In this document: in pieces, positions 29,101-37,965 of the stretch
Numbering within the stretch: position 1 is the stretch's first letter
Layout of the letters: each line of letters starts with the position of its first letter
From: Nemertoderma westbladi
Lineage: Eukaryota; Xenacoelomorpha; Nemertodermatida; Nemertodermatidae
Length of the DNA stretch: 64,000 nucleotides
Assembly: GCA_032718475.1 (NCBI GenBank)
Contig: JAUCBJ010003414.1
Location: 1-64,000, forward strand
Direction of reading: 5' to 3'
Notes under the pieces: model-generated
Databases searched by the model: none
What the model saw: only the letters and a program-made list of their open reading frames with translations
Told to the model about the DNA's origin: nothing
Program-made: the position numbers and the translations under genes

Positions 29101-29853
29101 ATGTTTTGTCGCAGGTGTGGAAGGGAGCTTCCCGAGGATTCAAAATTTTGCTCAAATTGCGGCTTGCCTCTTCAGCTACCTATGCCGGTAGGAAGTGCCG
29201 GCGATCAGCCCGTCATTCTGGATACCAGTATTATTACCGGTAGCAGCACATTCACATCACCTAGAAACAGCACCGGTAATTCTGATATCATAAAGTTACG
29301 TGAGTTTGTTGCGAACAAGCGAAGTGGCCATTTTCGCCAACCTGATAGTATAAAGAAATCGAAACATTCTGATTACGATGAGCATGCTCAAAATCCGGAA
29401 GTCACAATTTCAATTGGTTTGATGAAGTTTTATGGGAAACTTGGCAAACTAAAGGCAATGTTTGGAAAGAGAATTCCAATAACCGTTGCACGAAATGCTA
29501 ATTACGACACAATACTACATCTTGGCTTTGGAAAATTCCATTCTTTCTACACCGACGTCATTGGAGAGGCAGCTGTATGTGATGATTTCGTGTTAGCATA
29601 TGAGTCGGGAAGGATTGCCTCGAAAATACCTGGTTCGGAAGAAGAATTCAATCTAAGGGGCTATAGAGATGCACTCGGGCGCGAATATCGCCGTATAACC
29701 TTGTATCTTTGTGATAAGGAAGACATGGAGCAGACTGATTCTTGGAGTGATAATACTCATAGTGGCGGGCTGAGTGGCAGGATCTCGAGTTTTGCAACCC
29801 CAACCTCTGCCTGTACAGACCAAATGATGATAATACAGATCAAATACAGATAA
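29101..29853 (+). CDS. Zinc-ribbon N-terminal exon of a HECT-type E3 ligase gene
   Basis: Starts MFCRRCGRELPEDSKFCSNCG, a clean Cys4 zinc ribbon at residues 3-21. After a Ser/Thr-rich linker, residues about 95-210 (VTISIGLMKFYGKLGKL, GKRIPITVARNANYDTILHL, DFVLAYESGRIASKIPGSEEEF, YRRITLYLCD) resemble, from memory, the domain that precedes HECT in G2E3-like expanded families of invertebrates and fish. It would thus be the front of the same gene as the HECT exons at 32794-35747. The last about 10 codons probably belong to the LINE inserted at about 29830-29885. Confidence 0.7.
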   Translation: MFCRRCGRELPEDSKFCSNCGLPLQLPMPVGSAGDQPVILDTSIITGSSTFTSPRNSTGNSDIIKLREFVANKRSGHFRQPDSIKKSKHSDYDEHAQNPEVTISIGLMKFYGKLGKLKAMFGKRIPITVARNANYDTILHLGFGKFHSFYTDVIGEAAVCDDFVLAYESGRIASKIPGSEEEFNLRGYRDALGREYRRITLYLCDKEDMEQTDSWSDNTHSGGLSGRISSFATPTSACTDQMMIIQIKYR

Positions 29854-29886
29854 TAATAGATAATAATAGAATAATACAGATACTGA

Positions 29887-32214
29887 TCAAATAATACAGA
29901 TAACTATATTGAATGCAATACATTTCCGGCTGACTTTTCCGATCACGAATTTATAGTACTGAAATCCAAACTAGTAATTTCACAACCACCACAAAACACG
30001 AAACCAGTATATTCTACAGTTAAATTCCGCGATCTATCACATTTCAATGAATCTGATTTTCTTAATGAAATTAGTAAAATTGACTGGACGAATAATTATT
30101 TTACAAGCAATGTAGATTACGTTTATGACAACTTCGAAAATAAATTAAATGAAATATATGATAAGCATGCACCAATTAAAACTAAATGCATACGATCTAG
30201 CAATAATATCAAAAGCAACTTGCACAACATATCACTATGGTGGAACTCAGAACTATCATCCCTAAATATTGAAAAACAGCAAAAATTAATCAGGTGGAGA
30301 CATTCAAAAAGTGAAAGTGACTTTGCAGACTATAAAACAATTCGAAATAAATTTAACTCACTAAATAAAAACCTAAAGAATAAATATATAAAATCAAAAC
30401 TAAATGATGCAACTGCAATAAAAGACAAATGGGCAATATTAAATAAAATCACTAATAATAATAAAAAAACCGAGCAAACTATATCGTCCTTAATTAATCA
30501 CGCAACAGGCTCTATTATTTATAACATATTACCAATGGCGAACCTACTTAATGACACATATCTAAATCTGGGTAACTTTCAAAGCACTGGCTATATAAAA
30601 AGACATTGTACTGTTCACTCTAGTTTCAGCTTTAAGAACGTAACCGAATTAGAAATATTTGAAATAATATCTAAAATAAACACAAATAAACCAACTGGTC
30701 CGTCAATATTAAGTCCAAAATTAATAAAACTAATTGCACCGTATATTACCATACCACTAACTCACATCACAAACTTATGCCTAACGTCAAGCACTTTTCC
30801 TTCTCGGCTAAAATCAACCTTTATTACTCCTGTATTCAAAAAAGGGTCTCGAGATGAACCATCTAATTATAGACCTATTTCTGTCACATCAACATTCGAA
30901 AAAATAATTGAAACAGTCATATATCACCAAATTACAAAATATCTACACAACAATAAAATACTACAAAGTAAGCAATTTGGTTTCAGAAAAGGGTATTCTA
31001 CAGCAGACGCCGTTTTATTTGCAACCGAGTCTTGGAAACGCGAACTTAACGAAAAAAAATATATTGCTATTGGAGTACTAGATCTCTCTAAAGCTTTCAA
31101 CTCCCTCCAGCACGACATTCTCCTAGATAAATTAATAGAAATTGGATTCCAATCGAATGCTGTTGCACTTATTAAAAGTTATCTTCTCGACCGCCCGCAA
31201 GCTGTAAAATTAAGCAAAATGTTCTCAGACTGGAAAATTTGCAATAGGGGTATACCACAGGGCACCAAACTTGGACCATTATTGTTTTTAATATATGTCA
31301 ATGACTTTGCAAATCAAATAAATTTGGAAACAATCCAATATGCCGATGACACTCTTATATATTGCTCGCACCCAAATGCACATACTGCAGTAAAACAACT
31401 AAACAATCAAATCACATATATTAGCCAGCTATTCGCAACACTAGGTATGAAATTAAACTCAAATAAAACAGAACTTCTTGTTATATCCCCATTAAAGAGA
31501 ACAGACGAATTAAATAATCTACATCTTGTGCTTAATAATGACATAATTAAACAATCAACCACAATTAAATATTTAGGCATCATCATAGATAACAGATTAT
31601 CATGGAAGGACCAAATAAAAACTACTACATCTAAAATGGCAGCGGCCACATCCACAATACGCCAAATAAAAGGACAATTGCCAATCTCTACGAAATTAAT
31701 GTTATACAAAGCTCTAGTCATGCCGTACCATAACTACTGTAGTATCTTAACAGCGACATATAATAATACTCACGGATATAAGGAACTACTGTACAAAATG
31801 GATAAGATTCAAAATTACGCACTTAGGCTAATCTATAACAAAAAAATACGAGAAACTTCAGGAACAGAACTAAGACAATTAGCTAGGATCCCGCACCTTA
31901 ACGCACTGAGAGAATACCACGCAATACAATATTTCTATAAATACATGTTCAACATTATCCCAGCATTTAAATCATTAAAACTCCCGTTCATCAATCAAAT
32001 ATCACTATCTAATAGGCAAATAAATCCACGAACTAAAAAAATAAAAGTTCCAAAAACAACAAACAGATTTGGTCACAACTCTTTTATTGTCACATGCATA
32101 AAATCATGGAACAATTTACCTAATAACATTCGTAAATTTGCACTCAATAATAATTTTTTATCACTATTGGAAAATTACTACATAACACAATATGAAAGAA
32201 AAGCAGTAACATAA
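29887..32214 (+). CDS. LINE F ORF2: endonuclease end and reverse transcriptase
   Basis: An open frame of about 775 codons (first Met at 30220). It carries FSDHEFIV (end of APE endonuclease), then TNKPTGPSILSPK, VFKKGSRDEPSNYRPISV, FGFRKGYSTADAV, GVLDLSKAFNSL (first catalytic Asp), GIPQGTKLGPLLFLIYVND, QYADDTLIY (catalytic YADD), LNSNKTELLVI and KYLGIIID. A C-terminal part ends in FGHNSFIVTCIKSWNNLP, typical of CR1/Jockey-type tails. The RT is uninterrupted, so the copy is fairly young, but it lacks a complete endonuclease. Confidence 0.9.
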   Translation, partial: SNNTDNYIECNTFPADFSDHEFIVLKSKLVISQPPQNTKPVYSTVKFRDLSHFNESDFLNEISKIDWTNNYFTSNVDYVYDNFENKLNEIYDKHAPIKTKCIRSSNNIKSNLHNISLWWNSELSSLNIEKQQKLIRWRHSKSESDFADYKTIRNKFNSLNKNLKNKYIKSKLNDATAIKDKWAILNKITNNNKKTEQTISSLINHATGSIIYNILPMANLLNDTYLNLGNFQSTGYIKRHCTVHSSFSFKNVTELEIFEIISKINTNKPTGPSILSPKLIKLIAPYITIPLTHITNLCLTSSTFPSRLKSTFITPVFKKGSRDEPSNYRPISVTSTFEKIIETVIYHQITKYLHNNKILQSKQFGFRKGYSTADAVLFATESWKRELNEKKYIAIGVLDLSKAFNSLQHDILLDKLIEIGFQSNAVALIKSYLLDRPQAVKLSKMFSDWKICNRGIPQGTKLGPLLFLIYVNDFANQINLETIQYADDTLIYCSHPNAHTAVKQLNNQITYISQLFATLGMKLNSNKTELLVISPLKRTDELNNLHLVLNNDIIKQSTTIKYLGIIIDNRLSWKDQIKTTTSKMAAATSTIRQIKGQLPISTKLMLYKALVMPYHNYCSILTATYNNTHGYKELLYKMDKIQNYALRLIYNKKIRETSGTELRQLARIPHLNALREYHAIQYFYKYMFNIIPAFKSLKLPFINQISLSNRQINPRTKKIKVPKTTNRFGHNSFIVTCIKSWNNLPNNIRKFALNNNFLSLLENYYITQYERKAVT

Positions 32215-32793
32215 TCACTTAACTATACATTATTATAAAAGTCAGGCTATAAAAGAAGGGAAGGGGGGGGGGTGGGGTGGGGGGGGGGGGGGGGGGGCAA
32301 GTATGTAAGGTGCTTGTAATTTTTCGTGTTATTTTATCTATACTGTGTATTGATATTTAAGTATGGAGTACGTGGATATTGGTTTTATTTATGCATGGTA
32401 TGTGTGGGGTGTGCGGAAGTGCATGTTTATGCATGGGATGGGCTTGATAATACGGGTTGATAATGCGATAGTACGTTAATAGTTTATGTATGGCTGAGCC
32501 TGGCCCATGCACGTAGTTTTATTTAACCATACACCATACAACTTTAGTTAACTAAGTACGGTTGTAATGTGTACAGTAAATATCTTATTCTATTGTTTAG
32601 TGTCGTATTATTTACAAATTATACTGTGTCAACACATACATAGAAGATGGACCAAGTCCATCCAGCCCGCTGACTTTGACCTTTTAAACTATCAGTTTAA
32701 TGTGTAACTTCGGTGCCATTTCACTGCCTTTAGTCCAGCATGCTGGCTAAAGTTTTAAGGTTAATATAATTGAATTGATTGATTGATTGATTG
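32215..32793 (+). other. LINE F 3' UTR and GATT tail
   Basis: Non-coding. It holds a G-rich tract (32262-32297) and ends in GATT/TTGA repeats from 32773 to 32793. Such short-repeat tails are usual for CR1/L2-type elements. Confidence 0.7.
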
Positions 32794-33419
32794 TAATGAC
32801 TTAGCATCAGGATCCTTTCCATCAGAGGCAGAGTCGACTGTTAATCAAACCTTTGACTTAGACTTAGACGCAATACTCTATGATTTCATTGATGCTACCA
32901 GTACCAGTACCACTGATGAGACTGGTACCACTGATGAGACTGGTACCACTGATGCTACCAGTGCCGGAACCACTGATGAGACTGGTACCACTGATGCCAC
33001 CAGTGCCGGTACCACTGATGAGACTGGTACCACTGATTCTGCTGGTACCACTGATGCTACCGGTACCACTGATGCTGTCGGCACCTCTGACCTCCCATCT
33101 TCTAGTAAGGAGGTATCTCATATGGAAACATGTGACAACATTCAAAACATTTTGCAACGGTTAATGACAAAGATCGAAGATGATGGATGCATTATCATTA
33201 ATGTAACCCGGGCAGATGTTCTTGATGGGGGTTTCCGTGGCTTTGCAAGGAGTTCGTTCAACCCATGGAGAAGGTTGAGTGTCAAGTTTGGAGATGAAAT
33301 TGGAATAGACACGGGCGGATCTACTAGGGAATTTATGCGATTGGCCATCAAACAAATAAGAGATCTACCTATATTCTGTGGTCCACCAGACGAAAGGATG
33401 CTTGAACTGGATTATAACA
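32794..33419 (+). CDS. HECT E3 ligase exon, linker and HECT N-lobe start
   Basis: Begins right after the LINE tail. The first about 100 residues are an acidic/Thr-rich linker with TTDETG/TTDATSAG repeats. Then, after an IQNILQRLMTKI helix, comes the start of a HECT-like fold: VTRADVLDGGFRGFARSSFNPWRRLSVKFGDE, IDTGGSTREFMRL. These are well-known signatures near the N-terminal end of HECT domains in G2E3-like ligases. The donor is A/GTTAGT at 33419/33420 (phase 1). The predicted role is ubiquitin transfer. The catalytic cysteine lies at the far C-terminal end of a HECT domain and is not in this exon. Confidence 0.75.
32905..33085 (+). repeat. 18-bp coding minisatellite in the HECT linker
   Basis: Repeats of ACCACTGATGAGACTGGT and variants encode TTDETG, TTDATSAG and related units, nine or so copies. 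The array stays in frame and could change length without breaking the gene. Confidence 0.85.
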
Positions 33420-33589
33420 GTTAGTTAAGTATACAGTTTGTTTATACTGTTAGTTTTTTTAACTGTTAATTTTTTAAATCAAAATATATTCTACTGAATT
33501 AATACTATTTACGAATAACTTCATTAAGAAACTTTTTTATTGATACATTTAATTATGTTACCGGTAGCTGTATTTAGCTGTAGTTGTAT
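33420..33589 (+). other. HECT intron, 5' part
   Basis: The intron starts GTTAGT at 33420. It is AT-rich, with no coding signal, and runs into the minus-strand LINE G. Confidence 0.5.
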
Positions 33590-35293
33590 TTTTATTTTAT
33601 GTTAATGTTGTTTATTGTTAATCACAACAAGCCAATTAAGGCTATTGTTGAGAGCAAAGTAGTATCAACTGCACGCTACAATACCGGAGTACAAATACAT
33701 TTAGAAAAGAAATACATAGGTGAACCCAGTGCGTAAAGTAGGAACATAATATATATTATATCTACATAATAACAACCTAAACCGAAGAACTACCAACACA
33801 TACTCACACCACAAACATTCAACACACGTAATACGTACTAACTAGGTTTTAGCCTCCAGTCGTAATTTAAAGGCGTGATATAAAAACACACCAAACTGCT
33901 TAATTTTGGAATCCGACGTCAGACTGAGGAGTTCAAGAAATTTGACCGATGAAGGATTTCTATGATATCTTACTGCCAAAAATTTAATGCGTAGATCATG
34001 ATAGAGCGGACATTTAAGTACAAAGTGGTATTCATCCTCCACTTCTTGGAGGTTACAGAGCTGGCATAATCTATCGTTACGCGGTACATTATGCCAACGT
34101 CCGTATTCAATTTGTAGATCGTGTGAGGAACACCTTAGGCGGCTCACAGTCTTACACAGTGTAGGGTAACCACTAAGTGAGTTTAAGTAGTTTTCTGCCC
34201 CAAACACCCTCTTGAAATACCAAATTCCCTTGGGAGAATTTTCTATCGCACTCCACCAAGACTGGATGAAGTTATCCTGTAATGTACGTTCTAGAGATTT
34301 AATAAACATTTTATTACAGCTGACCGACTGGTTGACCCACGCCCAACTTTTACCAGACTTATTAAGCAGATCGCGCACACCAGAAACCCAGTTACTGTCA
34401 TTGAAAGTCAGACAGTCCTGAAGTAGCATAAGATACGCCTGCTTGACTAAACGCGAGTCTGGTAAATTAATAATTTTAATCCAATATTTTACTATACGAA
34501 TTTCCCTAGACAATGCTAGCGGGAATACTCCAGTTTCACCATAACTCATGAAGTTAGGTGTTCCTGACTTTACCCCCAATAACCGTTTTAGAAATTTAAG
34601 TTGAACTCGTTCGCACTCTGGAGCGCTGTGGAAACCCCAGATTTCACTTCCATATTCCAGGATCGGTTTCACAAGTGTATTGAAGATATGAACTTTTAAG
34701 CTCAGTGAAATGTTTGGGAATTTCGAAAAATATTTTAAGAGTACAAAATATGCTTTAGAGGCCTTCTCTGCAAGAGAACACTCCGCTTTCCTGAATCCGC
34801 CAGAGGGAGAAAATATTACTCCTAGGTAAGTATAGTCAGAGACAATTTTGAGTTCACGATTGTGGAAAGTCCACCGTTCACGCTGTGCAAGATTCCCACC
34901 GTTTTTAAAAATCATAATATTGGACTTGTCCATGTTAACCCGCAAACCCCAATAGTCGGCATAGCAACCAAGGATATCGAGTGCACCCTGTAGTCCACTA
35001 ATACTTTCACTAACCAACACGATATCATCAGCATAAAGTAACAGGAAAAGTTTGAGCGCACCTACATCCAGGCCCTGAATTCCTCCATCCCGTAGTTCCG
35101 CCTCTAAATCATTAATGAATAGCGCGAACAGAAGGGGACTCAAGCATTCCCCTTGTCGGACTCCTACAAGACAATCAAACTGCACAGATACTGAACCCTG
35201 AAATCGAACTTGAGACCTCGCCGCACCATACATGTTCTTTATTACTGTAAGAATTTTTCCAGAGAATCCGTTAATGTGTATATTCACTTTCAG
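33590..35293 (-). mobile_element. LINE G in the HECT intron
   Basis: A minus-strand, 5'-truncated LINE. The 5' end lies at about 35293, right against the HECT exon 2 acceptor. The 3' UTR (33590-33841) has AATTGGCTTGTTGTGATTAACAA and A-rich DNA. Insertion in antisense in an intron is common. No clear TSD was found. Confidence 0.8.
33842..35287 (-). CDS. LINE G reverse transcriptase, palm to C-terminus
   Basis: 481 codons. It starts in the RT at GFSGKILTVIKNMYG, then CLVGVRQGECLSPLLFALFIND, LLYADDIVLVSES (catalytic YADD), VNMDKSNIMIF, YTYLGVIFSPSG and LEYGSEIWG. The C-terminal end has a CCHC-like finger (CQLCNLQEVEDEYHFVLKC) seen in several LINE clades. The N-terminal fingers and endonuclease are missing. 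The frame is intact, so the insertion is recent. Confidence 0.9.
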   Translation of the reverse strand: MNIHINGFSGKILTVIKNMYGAARSQVRFQGSVSVQFDCLVGVRQGECLSPLLFALFINDLEAELRDGGIQGLDVGALKLFLLLYADDIVLVSESISGLQGALDILGCYADYWGLRVNMDKSNIMIFKNGGNLAQRERWTFHNRELKIVSDYTYLGVIFSPSGGFRKAECSLAEKASKAYFVLLKYFSKFPNISLSLKVHIFNTLVKPILEYGSEIWGFHSAPECERVQLKFLKRLLGVKSGTPNFMSYGETGVFPLALSREIRIVKYWIKIINLPDSRLVKQAYLMLLQDCLTFNDSNWVSGVRDLLNKSGKSWAWVNQSVSCNKMFIKSLERTLQDNFIQSWWSAIENSPKGIWYFKRVFGAENYLNSLSGYPTLCKTVSRLRCSSHDLQIEYGRWHNVPRNDRLCQLCNLQEVEDEYHFVLKCPLYHDLRIKFLAVRYHRNPSSVKFLELLSLTSDSKIKQFGVFLYHAFKLRLEAKT

Positions 35294-35478
35294 GTCTCAC
35301 CAATAATACATATTTTAAAGCCGGCTTCATGTTGTCATACATCATTCTTCATCGAGGACCATGCCCCCAGTTCTTTCATGCAATATTATTCCAGCAGCTC
35401 TCGGCTGAACCATCTGATGAAGTTCAAGCATCTATTGCTGATGTGACTGATTATGTCGTCCGTTCTAAACTGCAACGG
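35294..35478 (+). CDS. HECT E3 ligase exon 2
   Basis: The acceptor CACTTTCAG ends at 35293, and the phase-1 join from exon 1 gives ELDYN-S-LTNNTYFKAGFMLSYIILHRGPCPQFF, the expected HECT N-lobe order (YF.AG, HGGP.P). The exon runs to LQR, with a weak donor GTGTGG at 35479; without splicing the frame stops about 7 codons later. The acceptor's pyrimidine tract lies in LINE G sequence or at its exact edge. Confidence 0.7.
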
Positions 35479-35624
35479 GTGTGGTATTTACATATTATTT
35501 AATTTTTATTTTATCGTGATATATTGTTCCGGTATTTACTTACATTGAATTATGAATCATTTATTTTAATTAATGGAATAATTAATATGAAAGAAAATAT
35601 TTAGGGGTATCAATTTAATTTTAG

Positions 35625-35747
35625 CACCTTGATTCAACTGCCGATACGTTTGGAAATGCAATTGAGGTCCTGGAGGATATCATTAATGTCGCTGGTTGCT
35701 TCAACATGGCGATACACTATAATCAGCGACAACATCCTATTTTTTAA
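35625..35747 (+). CDS. HECT gene exon 3, possibly terminal or decayed
   Basis: After TTTTAG at 35624 the phase-0 frame reads HLDSTADTFGNAIEVLEDIINVAGCFN and stops at TAA (35745-35747). The sequence fits the helical part of HECT N-lobes in this family (..DIINVAGC..). No donor is seen before the stop. The C-lobe with the active-site Cys is not found downstream, so the gene is either truncated here or a pseudogene. Confidence 0.5.
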   Translation, partial: HLDSTADTFGNAIEVLEDIINVAGCFNMAIHYNQRQHPIF

Positions 35748-35905
35748 GTTTTAAGTAAAGTTTTTACAATCATCAGTATGCAATATTATCATACCCCATT
35801 AATTAGTTTAAGTAGTTGGAACTGGTATATAGTTAGTTTCAATTTGGTTTAAGTAGTGTTTTTTACTGGTGGTTATTATATTAGTTTAAATTACACTAAA
35901 TAGAG
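35748..35905. other. Spacer between HECT remnant and integrase-like fragment
   Basis: AT-rich with TAGTTTAAGTAGT phrases. No gene seen. Confidence 0.4.
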
Positions 35906-36388
35906 TTACATGAAATCGCGAATTGTCTTAAATAGTTGAATACCATGTTCCCAAGTTAAATCTCTATTATTGTAGTTCAGAGTTTCACAAATATAATGGC
36001 AGTATTCAATTACGTCTTTGTCAATGATACCATAATTAACGTCATCATCTTGAAAAAATTCTTTAACTAATTGTAATGCCTCCCTTTCTGGTGTAATTTC
36101 TATATTGGGTTCTCCACCTTTGCTAGTTGGATTATAATAATTCAACCAAGGCTTTCCAGATATACAGTTGTAACGTGATTTTCTAATTGTATGGTAGTTC
36201 CAATCCCGTACAACATCATCGAGTTCCCTCTGAATTATGTCAGCCATACAAAACCACATTATACTACGATGAATGGGACAATTTGCATCGTAATCCCCGT
36301 TATGAACCAAATTACCAAACACGTCAATGTAGAAGTTGGCCCATGTCTTTCTTAAGTAACACCACCAGGCCTCTATACGCTGGTTGTC
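35906..36388 (-). CDS. Integrase-core-like protein fragment
   Basis: The minus frame is open from the junction at about 36388 and reads NQRIEAWWCYLRKTWANFY, then HRSIMWFCMADIIQRELDDVV, DWNYHTIRKSRYNC and GKPWLNYYNP, then an acidic C-terminal end and a stop at 35906. NQRIE.WW...L and HW..H.IRKSRH-type motifs mark a widespread family of uncharacterised animal proteins with a DDE integrase core; here only the last catalytic Glu region and the C-terminal part remain. It is cut at the edge of element B's second leader copy. The role is unknown; it may be a transposon integrase. Confidence 0.65.
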   Translation of the reverse strand, partial: DNQRIEAWWCYLRKTWANFYIDVFGNLVHNGDYDANCPIHRSIMWFCMADIIQRELDDVVRDWNYHTIRKSRYNCISGKPWLNYYNPTSKGGEPNIEITPEREALQLVKEFFQDDDVNYGIIDKDVIEYCHYICETLNYNNRDLTWEHGIQLFKTIRDFM

Positions 36389-36401
36389 TATACGCTGGTT
36401 G
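36372..36401. repeat. 15-bp tandem duplication at the right edge of the foreign block
   Basis: TCTATACGCTGGTTG occurs twice in a row (36372-36386 and 36387-36401), and its last GTTG overlaps the start of the resumed B leader (GTTGGTACTTATTTCC). This looks like a repair junction with microhomology rather than a transposon end. Confidence 0.8.
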
Positions 36402-36775
36402 GTACTTATTTCCCGTTAGACGTTGCTGTTTTGCCTATTATTTGTACTTGTTGATCTACATTTTGGTAACGTATACCGTTATCTCACTTATTCGTACAAA
36501 TTTAGCCGGTAGGCTAGATTATTACATATTTTATTATATACTTTGTTAGTTTTATTTGTACCGGTTAGGGTATATATATGATATATATATATATATCAAG
36601 GTAAGTTTGACATTTGGACATTTCGACATTTTGACATTTCGACATTCTGACTTTGTTGATTTATTTGTACCGGTTAGGGTATATATATGCTATATATATA
36701 CCAAGGTAAGTTTGACATTTCGACATTCCGATACTTTGATATTTTATTACCCGTACTTGACGTATATAATAAGAC
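36398..36775 (+). other. Leader of element B, second copy
   Basis: Matches 27797-28164 almost base for base, including the two leader repeats. No LTR precedes it. Confidence 0.85.
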
Positions 36776-37168
36776 ATGAGTGACACACCATACTCGACTC
36801 GATACCCACCTACAGACTATGACTCGTGCGACCCGGACAGATCGACAGTAGACGAACCGAGAAGGAGAACCCGAGATTCCACCGATGTCACACCGCGTGC
36901 GTCGCCGGTACCCCGAACAGAAATACCGGAAGCCGCAATGCGTGGCGACGGCAGGATCGAGGATTTCCTTACAGTCCCGCAGACCAGGTCACGGGAACCA
37001 GACATGGTAAGCTTGGCGGGAAGCCAAGAAAATGTCATTAGAAGTATAGGAGGACACATGGCCCAGATTACTCAAAACCTCGGAGAAGGTTTTTGCGTTT
37101 TACAAGAGTTAACCGCCCCGATGTCGACATATGAGTTCTACACCTTACACGGTAAGGATAGAAAGTAG
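36776..37168 (+). CDS. gag start of element B, second copy
   Basis: 130 codons from MSDTPYSTRYPPTDYDSC, continuing through GGHMAQITQNLGEGFCVL. Near-identical to the first copy (28165) up to GGAGA and to A over its whole length. The frame is lost near 37160 through a small indel relative to A, where VRIESRVYASVDK is expected. N-terminal part of Gag. Confidence 0.7.
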   Translation: MSDTPYSTRYPPTDYDSCDPDRSTVDEPRRRTRDSTDVTPRASPVPRTEIPEAAMRGDGRIEDFLTVPQTRSREPDMVSLAGSQENVIRSIGGHMAQITQNLGEGFCVLQELTAPMSTYEFYTLHGKDRK

Positions 37169-37270
37169 GGTACATGCCTCCGTAGATAAACTTAAAGGTT
37201 TACACGAGTTGCGTGGCGACAACTTTACTCAGGTAAAGATAATAGATTAGTTGGTAAGTGCGAGGGAAAG

Positions 37271-37717
37271 TTGTTGTTACAACCCGAAGAGGAAGAAGAA
37301 CTATACTGCCTGGACAGGAGTTTAGAGACGCTCACCAATTTTCTTTGTAGAAACGGCGTACCGATCGAAGAACCGGAAGTCGAACCGCGAGGGACGACGG
37401 AAGTTCTTACTATGGAAGGCTCGCGAGCCTACCAAAATCCACCACTGGATAGATCATTCATTAGCATGCGGAGCGACGTTAGTAGAACAGCGTCTGTAAT
37501 TACTCGACAACAACAGGAAGTTGTACGCCGACAACAAGTCGTCGAGGAAGAAGCGCAACGGCAGATGGCACAGATCGCCATCGAGGGAGAGAAACAACAA
37601 AGAGAAGACGAGGCAAGGATTGCGCAACTCAAAGCGCAAGCAGAATTCGAAGCCTTGGAACTGAGAAGACTGGAGGAAGATTTGGCACAAGAAGCTGCAG
37701 CCGACGAATTAGCATGA
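37271..37717 (+). CDS. gag of element B, coiled-coil part
   Basis: 148 codons: QPEEEEELYCLD, then EGSRAY from a hairpin repeat (37414-37433), then the Gln/Glu/Arg/Ala coiled coil. It stops at TGA (37715) where A has CGA, a C-to-T change. The next frame (37714-37908) continues the coiled coil and ends at TAA where A has CAA. Confidence 0.65.
   Translation: MLLQPEEEEELYCLDRSLETLTNFLCRNGVPIEEPEVEPRGTTEVLTMEGSRAYQNPPLDRSFISMRSDVSRTASVITRQQQEVVRRQQVVEEEAQRQMAQIAIEGEKQQREDEARIAQLKAQAEFEALELRRLEEDLAQEAAADELA
37414..37433 (+). repeat. 20-bp hairpin repeat, B copy 1 (in gag)
   Basis: GGAAGGCTCGCGAGCCTACC, a consensus copy, read as EGSRAY in Gag. Confidence 0.9.
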
Positions 37718-37908
37718 GTTGCGACAGTAAACGCAGCGGAGTTAGCTCGGAAGAAAGTGGCAAGATGGAAGTGAGACAAATAAACGCTCGACTAGCTATA
37801 CAAGAAGCGGAATTAGCGGCACAACAACAAGTAGCAGATCGACGCGAAAGGGAGATGCAACTACAGTTCGAACTAAATCGTAGATCGCGCGAGGCAGCGA
37901 ATGCGTAA
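37714..37908 (+). CDS. gag of element B, coiled-coil part 2
   Basis: Sixty-four codons matching A 11864-12145 with a shorter linker: EVRQINARLAIQEAELAAQQ, then QLQFELNRRSREAANA. It ends at TAA for CAA. Coiled coil of Gag. Confidence 0.55.
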   Translation: MSCDSKRSGVSSEESGKMEVRQINARLAIQEAELAAQQQVADRREREMQLQFELNRRSREAANA

Positions 37909-37965
37909 GCGGACCTCGAACTCGACGCGAGAGATAGATCTATAAGATCGCGAGCTGGACACGAC

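Larger units (their letters stand above)
29855..32793 (+). mobile_element. LINE F inserted in the zinc-ribbon/HECT gene
   Basis: The coding part starts within the endonuclease domain (FSDHEF, the conserved SDH near its end), so it is 5'-truncated. It continues through a full reverse transcriptase and ends in a short-repeat tail of GATT units (32773-32793). The 3' UTR has a long poly-G tract (32262-32297). A short-repeat tail and PQGTKLGPLLFLIYVND/YADD fit the CR1/L2/Jockey side of LINEs. The exact 5' junction and TSD are unclear because the flank is repetitive (AATACAGAT). Confidence 0.8.

Noticed and set aside
32864-33164. Frames on both strands over the HECT linker
   Set aside because: Shadows of the 18-bp TTDETG minisatellite.
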